Shown here piece after piece: positions 26,662 to 35,900 of a stretch of DNA of 64,000 nt. The notes under the pieces were generated by a model. That model was not told where the DNA came from. It made no database searches and saw only the letters and a program-made list of their open reading frames with translations. Source of the DNA: Mesorhizobium xinjiangense (GTDB lineage: Bacteria > Pseudomonadota > Alphaproteobacteria > Rhizobiales > Rhizobiaceae); assembly GCF_009749525.1 (NCBI RefSeq), contig NZ_WOAC01000022.1:1-64000 (forward strand). The letters run 5' to 3'. A program made the translations under genes and the position numbers. How positions within the stretch are numbered: the stretch's first letter is position 1; every line of letters starts with the position of its first letter.

Positions 26662-28305
26662 TCAGTGTTCCGCGGCCCGCCTGATGCTTCTGGCGACGTC
26701 CTGCAACTGCCTATAGGAGCGATACCGTTCCTCGTGCAGCGCCGCAACCTGCCCCGTGGCGGGGTTGTAGACGGCGTCGGCCGACGACATCGCCGCCATG
26801 GCGGTGGGTATATCCGTGAAACATCCGGCCGCGACTGCGCCGAGCATGGCCGAACCGAGCAGAACCGGCTCCTGCGCGCGCGGGGCGAGGACGGGAAGCC
26901 CCGTCGTATCGGCCAGGAGCTGGCGCACCAGCGGGTGGCTTCCGGCGCCGCCGCTGATGGCGATCGTATCGACCGGTGCGCCGTTTTCGGCCTGGGTTTC
27001 GATGATCTGGCGCAAGCCGTATCCCAGCCCGCATATCCCGGCGACATAGAGCGCCACAAGTGAATCTACGCCGCGCTCCATGCCAAGGCCGGCAATGACG
27101 GCGCGGGACTGCGGGTCGGCAAAGGGCGCCCGGTTGCCGAGAAATTCCGGCACCACGTGCAGACCGCGGGCGAGCGTCACCGCATCGGACGGCGTGTCGA
27201 CGGATTGGCGCGCGCGTTCGGCGAGCCATCCCGGCAGCGAATATCCTTCGTTGTTCGCCGATTGCCGTGCTTCTGCGGCGGCCGGATGGAACGACACGAG
27301 CTGGTCGACCGCTGCGCCGGCCGCCGACTGGCCCCCTTCGTTGAGCCACATGCCCGGCACCATGGCCTGATAATAGGGGCCCCAGACGCCCGGAATGAAG
27401 ACGGGCTCTTGTGTCGACGTCATCGTGCAGGACGAGGTGCCGAACACATAGGCGAGGGTCCTTTCCGGTTCTTTCTTCGCACCTACGGTGCCGATACCGC
27501 CCGCATGCGCGTCGATCAGGCCCGCACCGACCGGAATGCCCGGACGCAAGCCCAGATCGGCCGCCGCCTCGGCGCTCAGCCCTTGGCCAAGCGGCGTGCC
27601 GGACGGCACGATACGTTGTCCGACGGATGCAAAATCTTCATCGGGCAGGTCGCCGAGCCCGATCAGGCGAAAATAGTCCGGATCCCACCGATCCTCATGC
27701 GCCAGATAGGTCCATTTGCAGGTGACGGTGCAGCTCGACCGCGCGAGGTCGCCCGTTGCCTTCCAGCCGAGAAAGTCGGCCAGGTCGAAGAACTGCCAGG
27801 CGCCATGATAGGTCTCGGCCAGGTTCTCCTTGAGCCAGAGCAGCTTGGGTGTCTCCATTTCGGGCGAAATGATGCCGCCGACATAATCGAGAACGCTGTG
27901 CCCCGTGGCGTTTATGCGCTCGGCCTGGTCGGTTGCCCGATGATCCATCCAGACGATGATGTTGCGCCGCGGGTCGCCGCCTGTGCCGACGGGCAACGGC
28001 TTTCCGCCTTCTCCCAGCACCACCAATGAACATGTCGCGTCGAACCCCATTGCGACGATCCGGGACGGGTCGACGCCGGCCTTCTCGACGGCGCCGCGGA
28101 CGGCGCCGCAAACCGATGACCAGATTTCGTCACTGGACTGTTCCGCGACACCTCCGCTCTCCTGCCAAAGCGTGATGTCGCGCTTGTCGGAAGCGAGCAT
28201 GGTTCCGGCCGTGTCGAAGAGGCCGGCGCGGGCGCTGCCCGTGCCGACATCGATGCCGAGCAGATAGGTCTCGCCTGGAGTGGAAAGGGTATGGTCCTGG
28301 GCCAT
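26662..28305 (-). CDS. FGGY-family carbohydrate kinase, D-ribulokinase type
   Basis: The 547-residue kinase belongs to the D-ribulokinase/YDR109C branch of the FGGY family. Motifs are YLLGIDVGTGSARAGLFD (phosphate 1), VWMDHRATDQAERIN, IPVGAGLIDAHAGGIGTVG, YVFGTSSCTMT (phosphate 2) and ISGGAGSHPLVRQLLAD (adenosine). It likely phosphorylates D-ribulose to D-ribulose 5-phosphate, the second step after the ribitol-type dehydrogenase encoded next to it. It is the last gene of the leftward pentitol operon. The subfamily is fairly sure; D-ribulose as substrate is inferred from the neighbouring gene. Confidence 0.88.
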   Translation of the reverse strand: MAQDHTLSTPGETYLLGIDVGTGSARAGLFDTAGTMLASDKRDITLWQESGGVAEQSSDEIWSSVCGAVRGAVEKAGVDPSRIVAMGFDATCSLVVLGEGGKPLPVGTGGDPRRNIIVWMDHRATDQAERINATGHSVLDYVGGIISPEMETPKLLWLKENLAETYHGAWQFFDLADFLGWKATGDLARSSCTVTCKWTYLAHEDRWDPDYFRLIGLGDLPDEDFASVGQRIVPSGTPLGQGLSAEAAADLGLRPGIPVGAGLIDAHAGGIGTVGAKKEPERTLAYVFGTSSCTMTSTQEPVFIPGVWGPYYQAMVPGMWLNEGGQSAAGAAVDQLVSFHPAAAEARQSANNEGYSLPGWLAERARQSVDTPSDAVTLARGLHVVPEFLGNRAPFADPQSRAVIAGLGMERGVDSLVALYVAGICGLGYGLRQIIETQAENGAPVDTIAISGGAGSHPLVRQLLADTTGLPVLAPRAQEPVLLGSAMLGAVAAGCFTDIPTAMAAMSSADAVYNPATGQVAALHEERYRSYRQLQDVARSIRRAAEH

Positions 28306-28356
28306 TGGCGCTCCCGTGGATCGGCGCGGCGGGTGTCCTGCCGTGAAACGGCTGGT

Positions 28357-29085
28357 TTAGAGGTCGACGCTGTTCGGAAGGATGACGAGGTCGCGGATGA
28401 CGACGTTGCGCGGGCGCGTCAGCATGAACAGCACGGCCTCCGCAACTTCCTTCGGCTGCATCAGGGAGCCGTTGGCAAGCGCTTCTTCCATCTTCTCCTT
28501 CGGCCAGTCGTCGAGCAGCGCCGTCACCACGGGCCCCGGCAGGACGGCGCCCATGCGAATGCCGTATTCGGAGACCTGCCGGCGCGTGGTGTGCAGGAAG
28601 GCCTGCACGGCGAATTTCGACGCCGTGTAGACGGGCTCCCACACCACGGGCACCACGCCAGCCACGGACGAGGTGAATATGATGTCGCCCGTTCGGCGCT
28701 CGATCATGTGGGGCAGAACGGCCCGCACGCAGCGGAAGGCGGCGTTGATGTTGAGGTTCAATACCCGGTCCCAGGCGTCGGGATCGCCTTCGGCCGCAGC
28801 TCCCCCGACATAGGCGCCGGCATTGGCATGCAGGATGTCGAGCGGACCGGCGAGTTCGACGATCCGGTCGAGCATCGAGGAGACCTGCGCGCCGTCCAGG
28901 AGATCGACGACAAGGGGGAGGGCGTTGGGTCCGAGTTCGTCGCACAACGCCTGCAAGCGCTCCTCGTCCCGGTCGACCATGACGACCTTTGCCCCCTCGG
29001 CAAGCAGTGTGCGTGCGCATTCCAGGCCGATGCCGGAAGCCGCGCCGGTCACGGCGGCGACCTTGTCCTTCATGGTTTCAGCCAT
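28357..29085 (-). CDS. SDR-family oxidoreductase, probable ribitol 2-dehydrogenase
   Basis: The 242-residue classical short-chain dehydrogenase has the cofactor motif TGAASGIG (13-20), HANAG (86-90), catalytic Ser139/Ser140 and Tyr153-x3-Lys157 (YTASK). An Asp at the end of beta-2 (MVDRD) points to NAD. Its closest resemblance in my judgement is ribitol 2-dehydrogenase, which makes D-ribulose from ribitol. The D-ribulokinase downstream and the sugar ABC transporter upstream fit that role. Other pentitols remain possible. Confidence 0.85.
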   Translation of the reverse strand: MAETMKDKVAAVTGAASGIGLECARTLLAEGAKVVMVDRDEERLQALCDELGPNALPLVVDLLDGAQVSSMLDRIVELAGPLDILHANAGAYVGGAAAEGDPDAWDRVLNLNINAAFRCVRAVLPHMIERRTGDIIFTSSVAGVVPVVWEPVYTASKFAVQAFLHTTRRQVSEYGIRMGAVLPGPVVTALLDDWPKEKMEEALANGSLMQPKEVAEAVLFMLTRPRNVVIRDLVILPNSVDL

Positions 29086-29113
29086 TGTTCTTCTCCGTTC
29101 GTCTGAAAAATCC

Positions 29114-30352
29114 CTAAGCGCGTCCGTGGCTTGCCCGCGACTGGCGCGCCAGGGAATCCACGATCACCGCGATGGCGAGCACCGCGCCGGTGATCATGTA
29201 GCGCAGCGACGAACTCAGATTGAGCAGTGTCAGGCCGTTCGATATCGACTGGATCACCAATATCCCGAACAGCGCCGACCACGCCGAGCCGCGCCCGCCG
29301 AAAAGCGAGGTGCCGCCGATCACGGCTGCGGCGATCGCGTTCAGGTTGACGTCTCCCGTGCCGGCCTGCTGGCTGGACGATGCAAGGCGCGCGGCGGAGA
29401 GCACCCCGCCCAGCGCCGCCATGGTCGAACAGATCATGAAGGCGGACAGCCGGATGAAGTTGACGTTGATGCCGGCGCGGCGCGCGGCCTCCGTGTTGCC
29501 GCCGATCGCGAACATCGAGCGGCCCCACTTGGTGCGGGTGAACGCGTAATTCATCACGATGACCATCGCGATGAAGAGCCCGAACATGTAGGGAATGCCA
29601 CGCCCCTGGTTGAGATAGAAGACGACAACGAGCAAGGCCAGGGTCAGGACGCCCGCCTTGAACAGAAGAACGCCCAGCCCGGGATTCGACAGCTTGGCGG
29701 TGGCGCGGTTGCGAATGGTGCGCAGCCCGAGCACGACCATGACCACCCCAGGCACGATCGCCAGGAGATAGGCGAGCCAATGCGGCATCACCAGGATTTG
29801 CCCGAAGCGCACGAGGGGTGAACTGTAGGGCAGGTTGATCGAACCGGTCGGCCCCAGAATGTAGAGCTGAAGGCCCAGAAGCGCGAGAAGCCCGGCGAGC
29901 GTCGACACGAAGCTCGGCATGCCGAAGCGGTTGAGAAACGTGCCGTAGATCAGCCCGACGATCGCCCCGGAGGCCAGCGCGCCGAGCACCGCCACGGGCA
30001 ACGGTATTCCCAGATTGACCCAAAGCACGCCGACGATCGCCGAGGCGAGGCCGCTCATCGAGCCGATGGAAAGATCGATCTGCCCGAGCAGAAGGACGCA
30101 CACGACGCCCAGAGAGATGAACCCGACGGCCGCGGCGTCGAACAGCAGATTGACGAGATTGTTTGGGGCCAGAAAGACCGGATTGAGCGATGTGAAGACC
30201 GTTGCGATCAGGATCAGGCCGATGGCGACGGGCAGCATGCCGAGATCGCCGGAACGCACGCGGTCGATAAAGCCGCGAACCATGCCGGCGATCCCCTCGT
30301 CGTGCCGCAACCGGGTGTCCGCGCGGTCCAGTGCGCTGGAGTCATGCTTCAT
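29114..30352 (-). CDS. sugar (pentitol) ABC transporter permease, RbsC/XylH family
   Basis: The 412-residue permease has a charged N-terminal tail of about 45 residues and then ten or so membrane helices. Landmarks are [51 protein letters not shown] and [17 protein letters not shown]. The length, with an extra internal loop, resembles the XylH branch. The ATG at 30352 is chosen at the start of [12 protein letters not shown]; it overlaps the ATPase gene by 11 bases. It is the membrane channel of the pentitol importer. Confidence 0.9.
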   Translation of the reverse strand: MKHDSSALDRADTRLRHDEGIAGMVRGFIDRVRSGDLGMLPVAIGLILIATVFTSLNPVFLAPNNLVNLLFDAAAVGFISLGVVCVLLLGQIDLSIGSMSGLASAIVGVLWVNLGIPLPVAVLGALASGAIVGLIYGTFLNRFGMPSFVSTLAGLLALLGLQLYILGPTGSINLPYSSPLVRFGQILVMPHWLAYLLAIVPGVVMVVLGLRTIRNRATAKLSNPGLGVLLFKAGVLTLALLVVVFYLNQGRGIPYMFGLFIAMVIVMNYAFTRTKWGRSMFAIGGNTEAARRAGINVNFIRLSAFMICSTMAALGGVLSAARLASSSQQAGTGDVNLNAIAAAVIGGTSLFGGRGSAWSALFGILVIQSISNGLTLLNLSSSLRYMITGAVLAIAVIVDSLARQSRASHGRA

Positions 30353-31157
30353 CTTGAAGGTCCGTGTTTTCGTGCTTGCGCGCATGGCGGCGCGAGACTG
30401 CGTTCTCTGTCGCGCCGGTGATGGCGGCGACAAGTTCCTCGTTGGAGCTGTCCGCGGTGAACACGCCGTTGTTGCGCCCGAGCCGCAGGACCACGACGCG
30501 GTCGGCCACCGCGCGCACGTCTTCCATGTTGTGCGAGATCAAGATGACGCCGTGGCCGCGGTCGCGGACCCGTTCGATCAGGTTCAGCACCTCGGCCGTC
30601 TGGGCAACGCCGAGCGCGGCAGTCGGCTCGTCGAGCATGATGATCTTGGGGTCGAGCAGCAGCGAGCGCGCAATGGCAACGGTCTGGCGCTGGCCGCCCG
30701 ACAGGGAGGCGACCGGCTCGCGCACCGAGGGGATGCGGGCCGACAATTCGTTCAGCAGTGTCCAGGCGCGCACCTCCATGGCCACCTCGTCGAGGCGCCA
30801 CGGCGCAAGCTCCTGGCCGAGGAAGAGATTGCCCACCACGTCCAGGTTCTCGCACAGTGCCAGGTCCTGGAAGACGGTTGCGATGCCCAGCATCAGCGCC
30901 TTTGCCGGCGTGTCCAGCGTGACGTCCTCGCCCATGAACTCGATCGTGCCGGCGCTGGGCTGGTGAACGCCGGCCAGCGTCTTGACGAGCGTGGACTTGC
31001 CGGCGCCGTTGTCGCCGACAAGCGCCACCACCTCGCCTGCGTGAATATCGAGATCGATGTCGGTCAGCGCCGATACCGCGCCGAACTGCTTGGATATGCC
31101 GCGCAGGCGGAGGATCGGTTCACCCGGCGGGCTGTTGCCGGCAGACGATGCGCTCAT
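30342..31157 (-). CDS. sugar (pentitol) ABC transporter ATP-binding protein, single domain
   Basis: The 271-residue ATPase has one nucleotide-binding domain: Walker A GDNGAGKST, signature SLSGGQRQT, Walker B IIMLDEPTAALG and the switch His in LISHNM. Most sugar importers of this class use a double-domain ATPase of about 500 residues, so this is the short, FrcA-like form and must work as a homodimer. The ATG at 31157 is preceded by GGAAGGGAAA. It overlaps the permease start by 11 bases. A strong hairpin separates it from the binding-protein gene. Confidence 0.9.
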   Translation of the reverse strand: MSASSAGNSPPGEPILRLRGISKQFGAVSALTDIDLDIHAGEVVALVGDNGAGKSTLVKTLAGVHQPSAGTIEFMGEDVTLDTPAKALMLGIATVFQDLALCENLDVVGNLFLGQELAPWRLDEVAMEVRAWTLLNELSARIPSVREPVASLSGGQRQTVAIARSLLLDPKIIMLDEPTAALGVAQTAEVLNLIERVRDRGHGVILISHNMEDVRAVADRVVVLRLGRNNGVFTADSSNEELVAAITGATENAVSRRHARKHENTDLQDEA

Positions 31158-31282
31158 GAGACATTTCCCTTCCGCGGGTTGTGCCCGCTTGTCCCTTCCG
31201 CGGGTTGGGGCCCCAGCGCCCGGTGGGGCGGGCCCAACGCTCATTGCAGGATAGCGGTTCGTTCTCAGTTGAGAATACCGGC
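31158..31282 (-). other. intercistronic region with direct repeat and GC-rich hairpin
   Basis: The 125 bases between the binding-protein stop and the ATPase start contain two copies of CCCTTCCGCGGGTTG (31166-31180 and 31193-31207). They are followed by an inverted pair TTGGGGCCC / GGGCCCAA that could form a GC-rich stem around 31204-31240. No gene is seen. Such hairpins after a periplasmic-binding-protein gene commonly protect its message and lower expression of the genes behind it; that role is inferred. Confidence 0.55.
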
Positions 31283-32332
31283 TCAGTCGAGAATGCCGAG
31301 CTCCTTGCACGGCGCTTCATATTCGCCCGTGCAGACTTCTTCCGGGGTCTGGATGCCCTTGTCGAAGATCTCGGCCTTGATGTTCTCCCGGGTGACGACG
31401 GCCGGCACGAAAAGCTCGGACGGCGTATCGTAGAGCGTGGTCTTGGCCTCGGGCTCCTCGCCCTTGAGGAAGGTGACGGTGACCCCCGCCGCGGCCTCTG
31501 CGACGATCTCCGAGGGTTTGGAGATGGTGTTGTACTGGTCGCCGGAAATGATGAGCTGCAGCGCGGCAATCGTCGCATCGTTGCCGGTGACCGGGGGAAC
31601 GGGGTTGACGCCGGCCGCCTTCAAGGCGGCGATGGCACCGCCCGCAGTGCCGTCATTGGCGGCGACCACGCCGATGATGTCCGAGCCGAAACGCGTGATC
31701 TGACCGGCGGCCCATTCCTGCGCCTTCGGCGGAGCCCAGTCGGGCGTGTCATATTCGGCGAGCGTCTTGTACTCGGAATTGTCGAGAGCCAGGTCGATGC
31801 CGTCGCGGATCAGGCCGGCCGCGGCATCGGTGGGCGAGCCGTTGATCTGCAGCACGCCGGAGCCGGCCGGCACGCCTTCGGCCTCCAGGTGGTCCACCAG
31901 AGACTGCGCGATCGCCTCGCCGATGCCCTTGTTGTCGAACGACACATAGTAGTCGGCCGGCACATCGGGGATGGGACGGTCATAGGCGATGACCTTGACG
32001 TCCTGCGAACGGGCGATCTCCACCAGCGCGGCGGCCGCGGAAGAGTCCACGGGATCGAGCACGATGATCTTGGCGCCCTGGGCGATCACCGAGTTGAACT
32101 GCTGCTGCTGCAGCGAGGCATCGGCATTGGCGTTCTGGTAGATGACGGTGCATTCGGCGCACAGCTCGGCCATGGCCGCCTTGAAGCCGGGAAAATCGTG
32201 CTCCTCGTAGCGCGTCGATGCCTGGTCCGGCATCAGGAAGGCAACCGTGGCCGGCTCCTGTGCGTGGGCGAATCCCGAAAGCGTCGCCAAGGCGAGCGCG
32301 GACGTGCCTGCAAGCATAAGAACAGATTTCAT
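31283..32332 (-). CDS. sugar (pentitol) ABC transporter substrate-binding protein
   Basis: The 349-residue periplasmic protein has a signal peptide ending near FAHAQE (residue 24) and a two-lobed sugar-binding fold of the XylF/RbsB type. Features are VAFLMPDQASTRYEEHDFPGF, IIVLDPVDSSAAAALVEIA, VIAYDRPIPD and a late GNDATIAALQLIISGDQYNT block. The ATG at 32332 starts the hydrophobic leader MKSVLMLAG. Two Cys near residues 63-66 (ELCAEC) and two near the C terminus (EEVCTGEYEAPC) may form disulfides. It is the first gene of the operon and is divergent from the LacI gene. Confidence 0.9.
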   Translation of the reverse strand: MKSVLMLAGTSALALATLSGFAHAQEPATVAFLMPDQASTRYEEHDFPGFKAAMAELCAECTVIYQNANADASLQQQQFNSVIAQGAKIIVLDPVDSSAAAALVEIARSQDVKVIAYDRPIPDVPADYYVSFDNKGIGEAIAQSLVDHLEAEGVPAGSGVLQINGSPTDAAAGLIRDGIDLALDNSEYKTLAEYDTPDWAPPKAQEWAAGQITRFGSDIIGVVAANDGTAGGAIAALKAAGVNPVPPVTGNDATIAALQLIISGDQYNTISKPSEIVAEAAAGVTVTFLKGEEPEAKTTLYDTPSELFVPAVVTRENIKAEIFDKGIQTPEEVCTGEYEAPCKELGILD

Positions 32333-32578
32333 TGTCGTGTTTCCTCCACTTGTCGCCCGAAGGCCCGAAAAGCCCCGAACGCTCTTTGATAATGACGCCT
32401 CCCGCGGGAACGAATCTTGCCCGTTTTCCGCCGATCGTCCCACGGGAACCAGCCGTCTGCGGCCATTCTGCCACACACGCACCATCGATTGTGCATATCT
32501 GCTCAATCGATGAAGCTATCATTGTTGTTCCGCCGCTTTGGTGTCAAGATCAAAATCGAGACAGGAAAGGATGAATGC
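32333..32578. promoter_or_regulatory. divergent control region with two ATCGAT-centred palindromes
   Basis: The 246-base gap separates the pentitol operon from its LacI-type regulator. Two imperfect palindromes share the core ATCGAT, at 32484-32489 and 32506-32511. The wider second site, GCTCAATCGATGAAGC (32501-32516), matches its own reverse complement at 12 of 16 positions. The centres are 22 bases apart, two helical turns, which suits cooperative LacI-family binding. The ribosome site for the regulator gene is AGGAAAGG at 32563-32570. Confidence 0.55.
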
Positions 32579-33646
32579 GTGGACAAGGCGCGTGCTGCCG
32601 GCGACGGCGGCGGATCGAAACGAACGACCATCTATGATATTGCAGAGATCGCCGGGACCTCTCCCAGCGCGGTCAGCGCCGTTTTGAACGGGACATGGAA
32701 AAAGCGCAGGATCAGCGAAAAGCTGGCCGAACGGATCACGCGGATCGCCGAGGATGAGGGCTACGCCCTCAACCTGCAGGCGAGCGTTCTCAGGCGCGAG
32801 CGATCCAACATCGTCGGCATGATCATGCCGAAATACGACAACCGCTATTTCGGCGCCATCGCGGAGCAGTTCGAGACACGGGCGCGCCAGCGCGGCCTGT
32901 TTCCCGTGATCACCTGCACCCAGCGCGAACCGGCGCTGGAACTGGAGGCCGCACGGGCCCTCGTGTCCTATCAGGTCGAGTGCCTCATCGCCACCGGCGC
33001 CACCGATCCCGACCGGATCAGCGAATTCTGCACCGCCGCCGGCGTGCGCACGATCAATCTCGACCTGCCGGGCTCTCTCTCGCCGTCGGTGGTCTCCGAC
33101 AATTTCGGCGGCGCGCGCGACCTGACACGGGTGATCTTGTCGCGTGTTCGCGCCGAGCTCGGAACGTTCGAGCCGCTCTATTTCATCGGCGGGCGGGCCA
33201 GTGACCACAACACCGCCGAGCGGTTGCGCGGTTTCCGCGAGGCTCATGCCGAGGCGGGGCTCGATGTGCCGGAAGATTGCGTGATCATCAGGGGCTATTC
33301 GGCGGAAAAGGCCGAGGCCACCCTCGACAGCATGGACCTGCCGCAGCGTTTCGGCATCTTCGTCAATTCCACCATCACGCTCGAAGGCGTCGTCAGGTGG
33401 ATGCAGCGCAACGATCGGGGTGGCATCGGCGGTCTGCGCTTCGGCTGCTTCGACTGGGACCCCTTCGCCGCCCGCCTGCCGGAAAATGTCGGCATGGCCG
33501 AACAGGACGTCCCGCACATGCTGGAGGCCGTGTTCGAAATGATCGACACGCGACCGGCGACAAATGTCCTGCGCGCCGTTCCCTGCGCCTTGCACCTTCC
33601 CTCCGACAGGGCGCGCCACGGCGCCGGGGTCGCGCTGACCGGATAG
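32579..33646 (+). CDS. LacI-family transcriptional regulator
   Basis: The 355-residue protein has a LacI helix-turn-helix, TTIYDIAEIAGTSPSAVSAV (about 16-35) with the hinge region YALNLQASVLRR, and a periplasmic-binding-protein-like effector domain beginning NIVGMIMPKYDNRYFGAI. The GTG at 32579 is chosen because AGGAAAGG lies eight bases upstream and the DNA-binding domain begins soon after. It is divergent from the pentitol ABC-dehydrogenase-kinase operon and is expected to repress it until ribitol or a derivative binds. Confidence 0.9.
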   Translation: MDKARAAGDGGGSKRTTIYDIAEIAGTSPSAVSAVLNGTWKKRRISEKLAERITRIAEDEGYALNLQASVLRRERSNIVGMIMPKYDNRYFGAIAEQFETRARQRGLFPVITCTQREPALELEAARALVSYQVECLIATGATDPDRISEFCTAAGVRTINLDLPGSLSPSVVSDNFGGARDLTRVILSRVRAELGTFEPLYFIGGRASDHNTAERLRGFREAHAEAGLDVPEDCVIIRGYSAEKAEATLDSMDLPQRFGIFVNSTITLEGVVRWMQRNDRGGIGGLRFGCFDWDPFAARLPENVGMAEQDVPHMLEAVFEMIDTRPATNVLRAVPCALHLPSDRARHGAGVALTG

Positions 33647-33798
33647 GCGGGGAGAGTGTGCCGGGACCCGCGAAGTCTTCCAGCGGGCCTGGCTGTTCCA
33701 GATCGAGGGGATAATAACGGAAAATCAAAGTGTTGCATCGGTGATCTCATCCGCCAACGCTTCTGCACGAAGAGTGCCAGTGAGCCGTGGTGGACCGA

Positions 33799-34581
33799 TC
33801 AGCTCAATTCCGTGAGTGCCGAGATGAAGCGGGAAAATAGTTCGCCCTGCGAACTGATCTGCAGCTTGGCATAGATGTTGCGCCGGTGAATACGTACCGT
33901 GCCTGGTGCAATTCCCAGCACCTTGCCGGTCGCCTCCGCCGAATGGCCTTTGAGCGCATATTCGACAATCTCTGTTTCGCGAGGCGTGAGCAGGTTGCGG
34001 CCAACACTCTGGAATGCCTGCTCGATGAGCTTCGACAGGCGCGGCCCCTCCGCGGCCGGCCGGTCGGCAAACCGCGAGATCAGCCCCTTCCAGTGACGTT
34101 TCGAGCAGGCGTTGACGAAGGCAAACAACGCATTCAGATCGCGGAATTCACGTGCTGAAAAGACCTTGTGCTCGCGCATCGCCGAAATGACCACGCTGAC
34201 ATCGTCTCCCACGTCGACGATAAAGCCGATCTCTTCGGCGAGCCCGGTTTGCACATAATAGTTGCGGAAATATTCGCTCTGGTAGAAGCGGTCAGGAGCC
34301 AGTTCACGCAGGCGCACGAGGCGAGGATCCGTGGGCGCCACCGAATGCAGGTAGAACGGATCGAGAAGGTAGGGCCCCTCCTGATAGTCATCGACCATTA
34401 CCCGCCGCTTCACTTTCGGAAAATCGTCATAAAGATCAATCGGTTTTCTGTCTTCGTAATAGGCGAAGATCACGGTGAATTCATATGGGACCACCGAGCG
34501 CAGCGCCTCGGTCAGAATGTTCGGAAATTCCGCCTCCCCCAGCGCGTCAACGACGCGGGCACTCTCCTCTACCCACTTCAT
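33799..34581 (-). CDS. LuxR-family transcriptional regulator
   Basis: The 260-residue protein ends in a LuxR/GerE helix-turn-helix, LLTPRETEIVEYALKGHSAE and VRIHRRNIYAKLQISS (about 195-255). The first 180 residues form an unassigned sensing region, GAF-like in pattern (PYEFTVIFAYYED, then FRNYYVQTGLAEEIGFIVDVGDD). No receiver domain or phosphoacceptor is seen, so it is not a classical two-component regulator. It is divergent from the Pot-type ABC operon and is the obvious candidate to control it. Base composition here is lower in GC than in the flanking operons. The ligand is unknown. Confidence 0.87.
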   Translation of the reverse strand: MKWVEESARVVDALGEAEFPNILTEALRSVVPYEFTVIFAYYEDRKPIDLYDDFPKVKRRVMVDDYQEGPYLLDPFYLHSVAPTDPRLVRLRELAPDRFYQSEYFRNYYVQTGLAEEIGFIVDVGDDVSVVISAMREHKVFSAREFRDLNALFAFVNACSKRHWKGLISRFADRPAAEGPRLSKLIEQAFQSVGRNLLTPRETEIVEYALKGHSAEATGKVLGIAPGTVRIHRRNIYAKLQISSQGELFSRFISALTELS

Positions 34582-34742
34582 CCCGCACCCATCTCCTGAA
34601 ATCTATGCGCTTTGTGGTATATACAGCAATCAGCTTAATTCCTAACAATTTGCTCATGCATGCAATAGACCGGTCAAGCCGGCCAGCGCAAAAAAATTGT
34701 GTCTGCATAACATATGCAACCTGAGGGGACAGGGAAACCGAA
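34582..34742. promoter_or_regulatory. AT-rich divergent luxR / Pot-type ABC intergenic region
   Basis: The 161 bases are clearly richer in A and T than the surroundings and lie between divergent genes, so they hold two promoters. Short palindromes are visible: GACCGGTC near 34668 and GCATA-ACA-TATGC near 34706. Neither is long enough to call an operator with confidence. Ribosome sites are AGGAG for the regulator and GAGGGGACAGGG for the ABC gene. Confidence 0.35.
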
Positions 34743-35873
34743 ATGACAGGGCACATTGGCAACAGGCCGGGGGATGAGACGGTTGCCGAATTTGTCGAAA
34801 CAACGAAGCGTTTTGGGCCGGTGCTCGCTGCCGACAGGCTGAGCTTTCGCATCCGCCGTGGTGAGTTTCTCTCTTTTCTCGGTCCTTCCGGCTGCGGCAA
34901 GACCACGGCGCTGAGGATGCTTGCGGGCTTCGAGGCACCGACGGAAGGGCAAATCCTGATTGATGGGCAGGAGATGGGGGCAACGCCCGCCTATCGCCGT
35001 CCCGTCAACATGGTTTTCCAGCAATATGCGCTGTTTCCGCATATGACGGTGGCGCAGAATATCGGCTACGGACTGCGCCAGCGCCGCCCGCGCATGGCAA
35101 AGGCCGAGATCGCCGCAAAGGTCGAAAATGCTTTGGCGATGGTGCGCCTCACCGAGTTCGGCAACCGGCGCATCTGGGAAATGTCCGGCGGCCAGCAGCA
35201 GCGCGTGGCTCTTGCCCGCGCCATTGTGAATGAACCCAAGATCCTGCTTCTCGATGAACCCATGGCCGCGCTCGATGCGAAGCTGCGGGCGGAGATGCAG
35301 CGTGAACTGCTCGATCTGCAGCGCAGCCTTGGCATCACTTTCGTCCTGGTCACGCACGATCAGGAAGAGGCGCTCTCCATGTCCGACCGCATCTGCATCA
35401 TGGGAAAGGGCCGCATAGCCCAGATCGGCACGCCGCTGGAACTCTACGATCAGCCGGCCAATCGCTATGTGGCCGATTTCGTGGGCCGCGCCAATATCTT
35501 GTCGGGGCAGATTGTCTCGCGTGAAGGCGGAATGGCGCGGATCGCCCTTCCAGGCGGGCGCGATGTCGTGGTCCGGGCGCCTGCTGGTGATACACGCAAG
35601 GACGTCGAAATCGCGGTGCGGCCAGAGGCTCTGGGCCTTGCGTCCGCATCCGACCAGATCCCCGATGGCCACACGGTTCTCCCTGCCGAAGTGACCCGCC
35701 GCACCTTTCTTGGCGATCATATCGAATACCTGCTGCGCTCGGCCGATCTCGGTCCGCTTCAGGTTCTCGTGCCGCGACAGGCCGAAAGAGCCATGCGCGG
35801 ACATGACGTGGGCGCCAGGCTCCACGTCATCTGGGCACCAGGAGCGGGCCTCATGCTCGGTGCCGAAGACTAA
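34743..35873 (+). CDS. Pot-type ABC transporter ATP-binding protein
   Basis: The 376-residue protein is of the PotA/FbpC class: an ABC ATPase domain (Walker A GPSGCGKTT at 47-55, signature MSGGQQQR, Walker B ILLLDEPMAALD, switch His VTHDQEEA) followed by a C-terminal TOBE domain from about 280 with IEYLLRSADLGPLQVLV. It powers import through the two permeases encoded downstream. The order ATPase, binding protein, permease, permease is that of spermidine/putrescine importers, but opines and other organic cations or amino-acid derivatives use the same class. The substrate is unknown. Confidence 0.9.
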   Translation: MTGHIGNRPGDETVAEFVETTKRFGPVLAADRLSFRIRRGEFLSFLGPSGCGKTTALRMLAGFEAPTEGQILIDGQEMGATPAYRRPVNMVFQQYALFPHMTVAQNIGYGLRQRRPRMAKAEIAAKVENALAMVRLTEFGNRRIWEMSGGQQQRVALARAIVNEPKILLLDEPMAALDAKLRAEMQRELLDLQRSLGITFVLVTHDQEEALSMSDRICIMGKGRIAQIGTPLELYDQPANRYVADFVGRANILSGQIVSREGGMARIALPGGRDVVVRAPAGDTRKDVEIAVRPEALGLASASDQIPDGHTVLPAEVTRRTFLGDHIEYLLRSADLGPLQVLVPRQAERAMRGHDVGARLHVIWAPGAGLMLGAED

Positions 35874-35900
35874 GCACCATCGCAACAAGGGAACACTGAT

